Source: Candidatus Woesearchaeota archaeon (GTDB lineage: Archaea; Nanobdellota; Nanobdellia; Woesearchaeales; SKIA01). Taken from it: DNA of 18,383 nt. The stretch spans positions 1 through 18,383 of the forward strand of contig SKXU01000083.1 in assembly GCA_007128245.1 (NCBI GenBank), written 5' to 3'. This document shows positions 1 to 5,246 of the stretch, one piece after another. The position numbers and the translations under genes are program-made. Numbering within the stretch: position 1 is the first letter of the stretch; every line of letters begins with the position of its first letter. A model generated the notes under the pieces. The model did no database searches, had not been told where the DNA came from, and was given only the letters and a program-made list of their open reading frames with translations.

Positions 1-51
1 CCCCTCGCAAACCTGATTTATGTAGGTGTGCTTGCGTGGCACAAGGACTAA
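1..51 (+). CDS. 3' end of an unidentified gene (partial)
   Basis: Reading frame 1 is open from the window edge to a TAA at 49-51 and encodes a 16-residue C-terminus ending in VGVLAWHKD. A strong T-tract follows directly, as expected for the end of an archaeal transcription unit. The fragment is too short to assign a family; its aliphatic residues would fit the end of a membrane or packed globular protein. Support is the open frame plus the terminator only. Confidence 0.5.
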   Translation, partial: PLANLIYVGVLAWHKD

Positions 52-55
52 ACTC

Positions 56-70
56 TTTTTTTTTCTTTTT
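56..70 (+). terminator. poly-T terminator after the partial gene
   Basis: Nine Ts, one C and five Ts begin 4 nt after the TAA at 49-51. Runs of T just after a stop codon are the usual archaeal intrinsic termination signal. No stable hairpin precedes it. Confidence 0.6.
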
Positions 71-135
71 CTCACTGGACTCACTGGACATTCACACCCG
101 TAAAGCATTAGTTCCCACACACCGTACTCCACAGT

Positions 136-342
136 ATGACTTCATGGGAAGAAACACTATACTGGCACCACAACAGCTACGGCAAAGCAACGCGCATCTC
201 TGCTGGCATACTCAGAAAGCTGTTTGTCATCTTCTGCATCATCACTCCAGCAACGAACTGGCTTATCCCCTTCACAAAAAGAATTATTCGTCAAGACCTC
301 GTGGTTCGCTACTCGTCTTTTACTGATCGCTCAACAATCTGA
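136..342 (+). CDS. small single-TM hypothetical protein, 68 aa
   Basis: The ORF begins MTSWEETLYWHHNSYGKATR, continues with an amphipathic/hydrophobic stretch at about residues 24-46 (containing LFVIFCIITP) and ends with a basic C-terminal segment. Codon use (CTC, ATC, GCA, AAC, CGC) matches the neighbouring real genes, and the overlapping frame starting at 36 does not look protein-like. ATG 136 is the first start after an in-frame TAG at 109-111. There is no SD site and only a poor TATA candidate near 103-112. Its last 34 nt overlap the convergent channel gene (stop at 309). I do not recognise the family; a small membrane protein is likely. Confidence 0.55.
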   Translation: MTSWEETLYWHHNSYGKATRISAGILRKLFVIFCIITPATNWLIPFTKRIIRQDLVVRYSSFTDRSTI

Positions 343-626
343 GCAACCTTTGTGAGCAGAGCCAATATTAATCCTAAACCGACAAAGATAAACCCTATGG
401 TGAACGCTTTGCTCAGTGTAGTTGTGGGCATAGGAGTGCCGTACCCAATTGTTGTCAGCGTGGCAACAGAAAAAAACACGCTGTCAATCAACGACCATCC
501 TTCATGAAAATAATAAAATGTTGATCCAACAAGAATCACAAACACAGAAATAATCAATAACGTTCTAAACTCATGATCCAAAAAGGCTCTTTTAAAAATT
601 CCTGCCAGACTTCTCAAACCTCTCAT
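309..626 (-). CDS. two-TM potassium-channel-like pore protein (Ion_trans_2 type), 105 aa
   Basis: TM1 is at about residues 22-38, a pore helix at 47-58, the selectivity filter TIGYG at 59-63 followed by TP, and TM2 at 74-94. This is the minimal K+ channel fold and would form a tetramer in the cytoplasmic membrane. No RCK/TrkA-N ligand domain follows, so gating is unknown. ATG 626 is preferred because GGAG at 637-640 lies 10 nt upstream; an in-frame GTG at 644 would add six residues but has no SD site. It lies 26 nt after the mscS-like gene in the same direction, which suggests an operon of ion and osmolyte valves. The filter makes the family sure; ion preference is inferred. Confidence 0.85.
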   Translation of the reverse strand: MRGLRSLAGIFKRAFLDHEFRTLLIISVFVILVGSTFYYFHEGWSLIDSVFFSVATLTTIGYGTPMPTTTLSKAFTIGFIFVGLGLILALLTKVAQIVERSVKDE

Positions 627-652
627 ACACCAAAGACTCCACACAAGAGTTT

Positions 653-1726
653 TTAAACATTCTTATTGATGTGTACGGTTTGAGTGGGGAACGCCATGGA
701 AAGACCTTCTTGATCAAAAAGTTCTTTGATGCGTAAATTAATTTGTTGTTGCGTATCCATGTACGCAGTATAATCAGAGGTGTTCAAATAGTAGACGACC
801 TCAAAATCAAGAGATGAATCAGCAAACTCTTTAAAATGAGATCTGTCAAGATCAGCATCCTCAACCTCAGAAAACACTTGTTTCACCAACTCGTTTGCGC
901 GCTTAAGACCCGCGACGGGAGTCCCGTACTCTAAACCAAACCCAAATACAATCCGACGACGCTCCATACGCTTATAATTATTGATTCGCGTGTTTGTCAA
1001 ATCACGATTTGAGACAATGAGCTCTTGACCTTGTAACGTTCGAAGGCGCGTAGACTTCATACCAATATACTCAACCACTCCCATGTCATCACCAATAACA
1101 AGAAAGTCACCTTTTTTGAACGGCTTATCAAAATAAATGCTAAAGGACGCAAATAAGTCTTCAAAAATATTTTGTAGAGCAAACGCAATAGCTAATCCAC
1201 CAATACCAACACCCGCCAGCAAAGGAGTTATTTCCACTCCAATGTTTTGCAACAATAATAACAAAGCAAGTAAAAACGCTGAAGCCTTTGCTATACGAGA
1301 GAGTACCAATATCACAGACGTTCCCTCATCAGCCTGCTCTCGTTTTTTTACGTACTTTAGCGCAATCACATCAATTACCACAGAAACCATTTTCAACACA
1401 TAATACAAAATAACAACATACAGACCAGCAGTAACCACAAACGATAATTGCTCAGGTAACGCAAGCGTAGATAGAGCAATGAACAATGCAAGCAGTACAT
1501 AAAAAGGCCACTTTACGCTCTTAAGAGCATTAATAAGTAATCCATCAAGCTCTGTAGGAGTCTTAGCAGCAATGCGAGACAGCACCCATAAGCCATAGAT
1601 TTTAAACACCCACAACAAGAGAACCAATCCGAAAAAGAAGATTGTTGCAAGTGCAAACTGCGTGCCGGAAATATCCAGAAAAGACCACTGCAAATACGAG
1701 TCTATGTACGGAAGCTGCTCAATCAT
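653..1726 (-). CDS. MscS-family mechanosensitive channel, 357 aa
   Basis: The N-terminal half has several TM helices (about 22-45, 72-90, 95-120). The pore-lining TM3 is at about 166-195 with the Gly/Ala pattern LLAGVGIGGLAIAFALQN. A beta domain follows (about 200-260, beginning FDKPFKKGDFL), then an alpha/beta C-terminal vestibule ending in FPTQTVHI, typical of the small MscS class. The protein releases solutes on hypo-osmotic shock. ATG 1726 lies 25-26 nt from the centre of a TATA-like box at 1748-1755 with no SD site, so a leaderless mRNA is predicted. Two further MscS proteins occur in this window. The cation channel downstream is probably co-transcribed. Confidence 0.93.
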   Translation of the reverse strand: MIEQLPYIDSYLQWSFLDISGTQFALATIFFFGLVLLLWVFKIYGLWVLSRIAAKTPTELDGLLINALKSVKWPFYVLLALFIALSTLALPEQLSFVVTAGLYVVILYYVLKMVSVVIDVIALKYVKKREQADEGTSVILVLSRIAKASAFLLALLLLLQNIGVEITPLLAGVGIGGLAIAFALQNIFEDLFASFSIYFDKPFKKGDFLVIGDDMGVVEYIGMKSTRLRTLQGQELIVSNRDLTNTRINNYKRMERRRIVFGFGLEYGTPVAGLKRANELVKQVFSEVEDADLDRSHFKEFADSSLDFEVVYYLNTSDYTAYMDTQQQINLRIKELFDQEGLSMAFPTQTVHINKNV

Positions 1727-1747
1727 ACTATACCGTAATGAACGATA

Positions 1748-1755
1748 CTTTAAAA
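1748..1755 (-). promoter_or_regulatory. TATA box for mscS-like gene (start 1726)
   Basis: The minus strand reads TTTTAAAG, centred 25.5 nt upstream of the ATG at 1726, so transcription should begin at the start codon (leaderless). Confidence 0.6.
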
Positions 1756-1765
1756 GAGTAAAGAC

Positions 1766-1774
1766 AAAAAAAAA
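1766..1774 (-). terminator. poly-T terminator of the 75-aa gene
   Basis: The minus strand reads nine consecutive Ts immediately after the TAA stop at 1775-1777, upstream of the TATA box of the next gene. It separates the two transcription units. Confidence 0.65.
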
Positions 1775-2002
1775 TTATTGGTTGATTGCAGCGGCAAGAA
1801 TTCCCGCAGCACTCATAATCCCAGCGCTTAAAACCACCCAATTACCATCAGGCGTGTACCCAGCAAACCCTGCTCCTACCTTTACGATCCACACCGTAAG
1901 GAAAAAGAACAGTACGCTCATCAAAATAAAGATGACCGCTGCCAGCACAGTAAATCCAAGCGCAGCAAACCCTGTTAAGGCTCGTTTAGCTGTTGATGCC
2001 AT
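1775..2002 (-). CDS. small two-TM membrane protein, 75 aa
   Basis: A short basic N-terminus (MASTAKR) precedes a long hydrophobic segment (about 14-40, containing VIFILMSVLFFFLTVWIV), a Gly/Asp turn (AGYTPDGN) and a second hydrophobic segment (about 54-73). The most likely topology is a hairpin in the membrane. No catalytic or ligand motif is visible and I do not recognise the family. The start is fixed by a TATA-like box at 2024-2033 centred 26.5 nt upstream, with no SD site. A T9 tract ends the unit. It follows the lipoprotein gene in the same direction but has its own promoter. Confidence 0.7.
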   Translation of the reverse strand: MASTAKRALTGFAALGFTVLAAVIFILMSVLFFFLTVWIVKVGAGFAGYTPDGNWVVLSAGIMSAAGILAAAINQ

Positions 2003-2023
2003 ACTAAAAGGAAATGAATCCAG

Positions 2024-2033
2024 ATTAATAAAT
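2024..2033 (-). promoter_or_regulatory. TATA box for 75-aa gene (start 2002)
   Basis: The minus strand reads ATTTATTAAT, centred 26.5 nt before the ATG, predicting a leaderless transcript. Confidence 0.65.
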
Positions 2034-2048
2034 GCTCGGAATCAGGCC

Positions 2049-2708
2049 TCAGGTGTTTCGCACCCAACCATCGTCTTCAAGAAGACGCGCTACTTCTTCA
2101 CCCACACTGACATAGTACACCACTCCAACAGGGCAGATTTCACACGCCATACATACAGCCCCTTCCATCTCCACAGAAACCACTGCTCCAACATCAACTC
2201 CTTGAGACGAGTAATAGTCTGAGATGACCTGCTCAGTCGCAGGTGCAAGTGACTCATGTTCAGAAGCATACCACTCATCCCACACATACTCCACACATTG
2301 CATAGGGGTAAATGACAGCTCAACAAGTTGTTGGGCAAGCATTTCTTGGCGCAGTTCATCCCAGACGCCATCAATGACTGCAGACACAACCTCTCCATCA
2401 ATCACCACAACTTCTATTTCACGATCAGTAAGCACTTGAGCTACCATCTCATCAGAGCGATCACCATAGCCTGCTGCGCGTGTCGTAAACGTGTAGATAA
2501 ACACGTATTGTTCAGGGTGTGATTCTCGCACGTACTGTTCTTGAAGTGCAAGGTCAAATCCATCATACGCATACGTTGGTGCTGCACGCACCCATTGCTC
2601 AGCAACTCTTTCAGGTTCCTGCGCAGGTACTGGCTCACACGCAGCAAACACTGCAAGGAGCAATACCCCCATGACAGGAATCCAATTCACCATTTTTTTC
2701 GATATCAT
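2049..2708 (-). CDS. secreted lipoprotein-like protein with C-terminal CxxCxxC motif, 219 aa
   Basis: The N-terminus has a KK pair, a hydrophobic segment (residues 8-23) and FAAC at 21-24, a lipobox-like sequence that could be processed and lipidated at Cys24. The mature part is acidic with no further TM helix, so it should sit outside the membrane. Near the C-terminus C186, C189 and C192 form C-x2-C-x2-C followed by PVGVVYYV; C138 is the only other cysteine. This suggests metal or thiol chemistry, but I do not recognise a family. The frame is open further upstream, but ATG 2708 is chosen because the strong TATA sequence at 2730-2738 is centred exactly 26 nt before it and would lie inside any longer version. 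Confidence 0.75.
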   Translation of the reverse strand: MISKKMVNWIPVMGVLLLAVFAACEPVPAQEPERVAEQWVRAAPTYAYDGFDLALQEQYVRESHPEQYVFIYTFTTRAAGYGDRSDEMVAQVLTDREIEVVVIDGEVVSAVIDGVWDELRQEMLAQQLVELSFTPMQCVEYVWDEWYASEHESLAPATEQVISDYYSSQGVDVGAVVSVEMEGAVCMACEICPVGVVYYVSVGEEVARLLEDDGWVRNT

Positions 2709-2729
2709 ACGCGTATTAGGGAAAACAAG

Positions 2730-2738
2730 TATATAATA
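2730..2738 (-). promoter_or_regulatory. TATA box for lipoprotein gene (start 2708)
   Basis: The minus strand reads TATTATATA, centred 26 nt upstream of ATG 2708. It is one of the best TATA matches in the window and decides the start codon. Confidence 0.75.
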
Positions 2739-2766
2739 CTTACAATGAGTTTTACAGGATTTGCAG

Positions 2767-3339
2767 TTATGACAACACAGACGCAGCAACCAGCAGTCCC
2801 GCAATAATTCCTACAACGAGAGCTAACACAACTAGTACTCCTAAGGGAAGCAAGTACGCTGCAGTAGACCGACCAATACTCAAGTCAGTCACCACGGAAA
2901 CACCCTTAATCATCACTATGACCGAGTAAATCCAAGCAGGAAACAAGAGAAGAGGAATAAACGAGACTATCTGAATAGCGTATGCGTGGCCAAACACAAT
3001 AAGGAGTTCTTTGTACGAACCTGTTTTTGCTCCAAGTAAGCGAGCAGAGAGCAAGACTACTCCTGCAAGAACAACTGTTCCGGCCAAAGCAACTAGTACT
3101 CCTTGGAGAACTGTTGTGTGAAGTGCTGAAAACGCCATATCTTCAAGGACTTGCGGGAAAAAAGCTTCTAGCAAAGGCACGTAGATAAATTGCTGCACAA
3201 GATATCCTAACGACGTAGCAATGACCGCAACAGAAAACACAATAAGTAACGCATTTGTCACTGCGTGTTTTTCTTTAACAAGAGCAGTAAACGAAGCATC
3301 CTTGAAGACAAAGATGCCTTTGAGATGATAAAGCGTCAT
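2767..3339 (-). CDS. Yip1-family integral membrane protein, 190 aa
   Basis: A cytoplasmic N-terminal segment (about 1-28) precedes five hydrophobic segments (about 29-50, 73-100, 112-133, 136-150, 160-188). The stretch LLGAKTGSYKELLIVFGHAY (101-120) matches the Yip1-domain pattern of a Gly-rich turn, then a polar position before a helix with Y and P residues. Prokaryotic Yip1-like proteins have no settled function. ATG 3339 follows a TATA-like box at 3361-3368 centred 25.5 nt upstream; the box overlaps no coding sequence but sits only 5 nt beyond the end of the next gene upstream. Family assignment is moderately firm. Confidence 0.7.
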   Translation of the reverse strand: MTLYHLKGIFVFKDASFTALVKEKHAVTNALLIVFSVAVIATSLGYLVQQFIYVPLLEAFFPQVLEDMAFSALHTTVLQGVLVALAGTVVLAGVVLLSARLLGAKTGSYKELLIVFGHAYAIQIVSFIPLLLFPAWIYSVIVMIKGVSVVTDLSIGRSTAAYLLPLGVLVVLALVVGIIAGLLVAASVLS

Positions 3340-3360
3340 AAAAGAACATAGGGCGTCATC

Positions 3361-3368
3361 ATTTATAT
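3361..3368 (-). promoter_or_regulatory. TATA box for Yip1-like gene (start 3339)
   Basis: The minus strand reads ATATAAAT, centred 25.5 nt before the ATG; no SD site is present. Confidence 0.7.
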
Positions 3369-3372
3369 GAAT

Positions 3373-3864
3373 TTAGTCTGCCGCGCACACACCAGCACGC
3401 GCATTCCAGTAGAGCGTCACGCAAAGCAACACGATAGCCACTACAGCCAGCTCAATCCCATGAAACGGCAGTATCGCAACAACTCCTCCTAGACCAATAA
3501 GGGGAAGAATGCCTGTTGCGCACGCACTACATCCGCCAGCGAGGACGCCCAAAAAACTACTCGAACCTGTAGCACCCATTGAGCGAAGGCGCGCTCCGCG
3601 CTTAAGGACAAGCGACACATTAAGCGCGGTCAAAAACCCTACGACAAACAACAACCACGCGTTGATAGTAGGAACTGTTGCAGGAACTCCCGACAAGAAA
3701 GCCCAGAGCATGGAGAGAAAAGCGTATTCAGAGGAAGTAAGAGCACGAAATAAAAATCCCATATTGGGAATAAGGTCAACGAAAAGCAGAAACAATATTC
3801 CCGTAAGAAAAGACGTGAAAATAATGGTTGCAGAGAGTTCTTGACGCAAATAACGTAGTATCAT
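3373..3864 (-). CDS. four- to five-TM membrane protein with intramembrane GCSAC motif, 163 aa
   Basis: Hydrophobic segments lie at about 12-32, 47-60, 67-87, 103-133 and 138-153. The third-last segment carries GGCSAC, so C112 and C115 form a CxxC pair at a membrane boundary; C148 and C160 are the other cysteines. I do not recognise a named family. A small helical membrane protein with CxxC, encoded just downstream of a DsbA-like thioredoxin, would fit an electron-transfer partner with a DsbB/VKOR-like role, or a metal-handling protein. That function is inference from context only. ATG 3864 has no SD site; a TATA-like ATTTAAT at 3888-3897 lies about 28 nt upstream. Confidence 0.75.
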   Translation of the reverse strand: MILRYLRQELSATIIFTSFLTGILFLLFVDLIPNMGFLFRALTSSEYAFLSMLWAFLSGVPATVPTINAWLLFVVGFLTALNVSLVLKRGARLRSMGATGSSSFLGVLAGGCSACATGILPLIGLGGVVAILPFHGIELAVVAIVLLCVTLYWNARAGVCAAD

Positions 3865-3868
3865 AAAG

Positions 3869-3902
3869 AAAAAGAAAAAAGGGGCAGAGATTAAATCTCT
3901 GC
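3869..3902 (-). terminator. hairpin plus T-tract after the dsbA-like gene
   Basis: On the minus strand GCAGAGAT and ATCTCTGC (8-bp perfect arms, 3-nt loop, 3884-3902) are followed by CCC and then T6-C-T5. This resembles a bacterial-type intrinsic terminator. The dsbA stop codon (3891-3893) lies in the stem-loop, and the next start codon (3864) comes 4 nt after the T-tract. Confidence 0.7.
3888..3897 (-). promoter_or_regulatory. candidate TATA box for GCSAC membrane protein gene
   Basis: The minus strand reads GATTTAATCT, centred about 28 nt before ATG 3864. It coincides with the loop of the terminator hairpin of the upstream gene, so one element may serve both roles. Confidence 0.45.
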
Positions 3903-4613
3903 TTGGATTGCCTGCTGGAACACGCTGAAAGGCTGTGCACCCACGATTCTATTGTCATTGACAAAGAATGTTGGCGTGCCAGTAACTCCTACTTGTCGCG
4001 CCTCAGCAAGGTGGTCGTCAGCGACTCCGCGGTTGCGGCCGCTTTCAACACAGCTGTCAAACGCTGACATGTCAAGACCAAGTGCTTGTGCGTGTGCACG
4101 CAAGTTCGCGTCAGAAACAGCCCCTTGGTTGGAGTAGATTCTGTCGATAAACGAAAAGAACGCGTCTTGCTCAGCGGCACACTCAGCAAAGTTTGCTATG
4201 CGAACATCCTCAGCACTTCGCGGGAAGTGTCTATATACATAGAATACATCTCCTCGATCAATAAATGACTGGATGTCAGGGAACGTTTCCGCGTGGAACC
4301 GACCACAGAACGGACACGTAAAGCTACTGTACTCTACCATCACCACAGGAGCATTCGGATCTCCAAGGGTGTGTGCCGTTGCAAAGTCAATTTGCGGAGC
4401 TGCTCCGGAAGGCTGTTGCTGAGCCGGAGGAGTCGTGGGCTGACTGGGCGCAGGGATAGTTTGCGCAGGAGCTTGCGTTGCTAAGCCGCCGGAGAAGACA
4501 ATCATAGTAAAGACTGCCGTCCAGACGAGACTGAGAAATAACAGTCCTGCGAAAATAAACGTTGAAATCATCCATGCATTAGTTGCAGAGGGTCCTTGTT
4601 TTTTCGATGTCAT
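3891..4613 (-). CDS. membrane-anchored DsbA-like thioredoxin-fold protein, 240 aa
   Basis: A short cytoplasmic N-terminus is followed by a TM anchor (about 14-41), a Pro/Gln/Ala-rich linker (46-72) and a thioredoxin-fold domain (about 75-240) facing outward. The active site is C100-P-F-C103, and the cis-proline is P214 in TGTPTFF. An extra cysteine pair, C145 and C188, could form a structural disulfide. CPFC and the inserted helical domain fit the DsbA/Thioredoxin_4 group, which oxidises or isomerises exported protein thiols. It is followed by a membrane protein with its own CxxC and lies two genes from a copper ATPase, which suggests envelope thiol or copper stress functions. There is no SD site; two promoter placements are possible (see the separate entry). 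Confidence 0.9.
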   Translation of the reverse strand: MTSKKQGPSATNAWMISTFIFAGLLFLSLVWTAVFTMIVFSGGLATQAPAQTIPAPSQPTTPPAQQQPSGAAPQIDFATAHTLGDPNAPVVMVEYSSFTCPFCGRFHAETFPDIQSFIDRGDVFYVYRHFPRSAEDVRIANFAECAAEQDAFFSFIDRIYSNQGAVSDANLRAHAQALGLDMSAFDSCVESGRNRGVADDHLAEARQVGVTGTPTFFVNDNRIVGAQPFSVFQQAIQAEI

Positions 4614-4618
4614 AACGT

Positions 4619-4634
4619 ACGAGAAGAATCTCGT
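4619..4634. promoter_or_regulatory. inverted repeat upstream of dsbA-like gene (candidate operator or leader hairpin)
   Basis: ACGAGA-AGAA-TCTCGT has 6-bp perfect arms and lies 6 nt upstream of ATG 4613. It would cover the transcription start of a leaderless promoter, or fold as a small hairpin in a roughly 32-nt leader if the upstream TATA box is used. Confidence 0.4.
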
Positions 4635-4666
4635 GCTTATGAATGTTACGCGTTAAACAATAATGC

Positions 4667-4676
4667 TATTATATTT
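4667..4676 (-). promoter_or_regulatory. candidate TATA box for dsbA-like gene
   Basis: The minus strand reads AAATATAATA and predicts a start near 4645, giving a leader of about 32 nt. A weaker alternative, TTCATAAG near 4637-4644, would give a leaderless mRNA. The rest of 4614-4736 is A/T-rich and shows no ORF. Confidence 0.45.
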
Positions 4677-4736
4677 CAAAAACAACAATTAAACACTATT
4701 AAGTCTATTTATCTTTTAATGAGTGGGCAATAACAC

Positions 4737-5210
4737 TTAAACAGCAGCATATACTTTGAAAGATTTTCCAGAGGGGACTCTTCGAATCAGACCCTGCTCC
4801 TCGAACTGACTAAGCACTTGAGAAACCCTTCCAGGAGTTAAGTTCGTCTTATACGCAAGAGAGCTCTGCAAGATTCCCTCTTGATGAAGCACTGCCGCAA
4901 GCACTTCTTTCTCTCCTGCAGTCAGCACCTTAGTTAAGAGTTCAATGCGCTGCTCAGAAAGCTTTTTCTCAGACACTTCCTTGTGAAAGAAAAAGAAGTA
5001 CACTCCAAGCGAGAAGACTGCTGAGACAAACCCCACAGCGACATGACTCATAGACAAGCCAGTAGCGACTTGAGCACAGCCAGGAGTGTCAAGTATACAC
5101 CCAAGAACTTGCGTGCGAGCAGTAAGCGACTGAATAGTAAAGTACAATATGCCTGCAAACAAGAGCGCAGAGCCTGCAAGTAACCCACCAACAGTCTTTT
5201 GTGAGACCAT
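4737..5210 (-). CDS. two-TM protein with C-terminal cytoplasmic winged-helix domain (putative membrane-bound regulator), 157 aa
   Basis: TM1 (about 8-28) and TM2 (about 54-76) enclose a short external loop (29-53) with C38 and C45. The cytoplasmic part (about 85-157) reads as a MarR/TrmB-like winged helix: KEVLAAVLHQEG, the recognition helix LTPGRVSQVLSQFEEQGLI (124-142) and a basic wing (RRVPSGKS). Such proteins can act as one-component sensors, binding DNA in the cytoplasm while the external loop senses a signal. The gene lies 36 nt after copA with a TATA-like box (5231-5240) just upstream of its leaderless ATG, so copper or envelope redox state is a natural candidate signal. That link is inferred. 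Confidence 0.8.
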   Translation of the reverse strand: MVSQKTVGGLLAGSALLFAGILYFTIQSLTARTQVLGCILDTPGCAQVATGLSMSHVAVGFVSAVFSLGVYFFFFHKEVSEKKLSEQRIELLTKVLTAGEKEVLAAVLHQEGILQSSLAYKTNLTPGRVSQVLSQFEEQGLIRRVPSGKSFKVYAAV

Positions 5211-5230
5211 ACACGAGAGAAGAGGCGGAC

Positions 5231-5240
5231 GTTTAAGAGT
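5231..5240 (-). promoter_or_regulatory. TATA-like box for membrane-bound winged-helix gene (start 5210)
   Basis: The minus strand reads ACTCTTAAAC, centred 25.5 nt before the ATG, in the gap after copA. It is a moderate match; co-transcription with copA is also possible. Confidence 0.45.
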
Positions 5241-5246
5241 TTTGTG

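Noticed and set aside
36..326. 96-aa plus-strand ORF overlapping the 68-aa ORF
   Set aside because: It starts inside the terminator-bearing spacer, begins with a poly-Phe run coded by the T-tract and has unlikely codon use; the 136-342 frame fits neighbouring coding statistics better.
1662..2222. 186-aa ORF on the plus strand
   Set aside because: It runs antisense across the ends of three minus-strand genes with clear products and promoters; no family resemblance.
2709..2804. N-terminal extension of the lipoprotein
   Set aside because: It would place the best TATA box inside the coding sequence and bury the signal peptide behind a Cys-rich stretch; it also overlaps the end of the Yip1-like gene.
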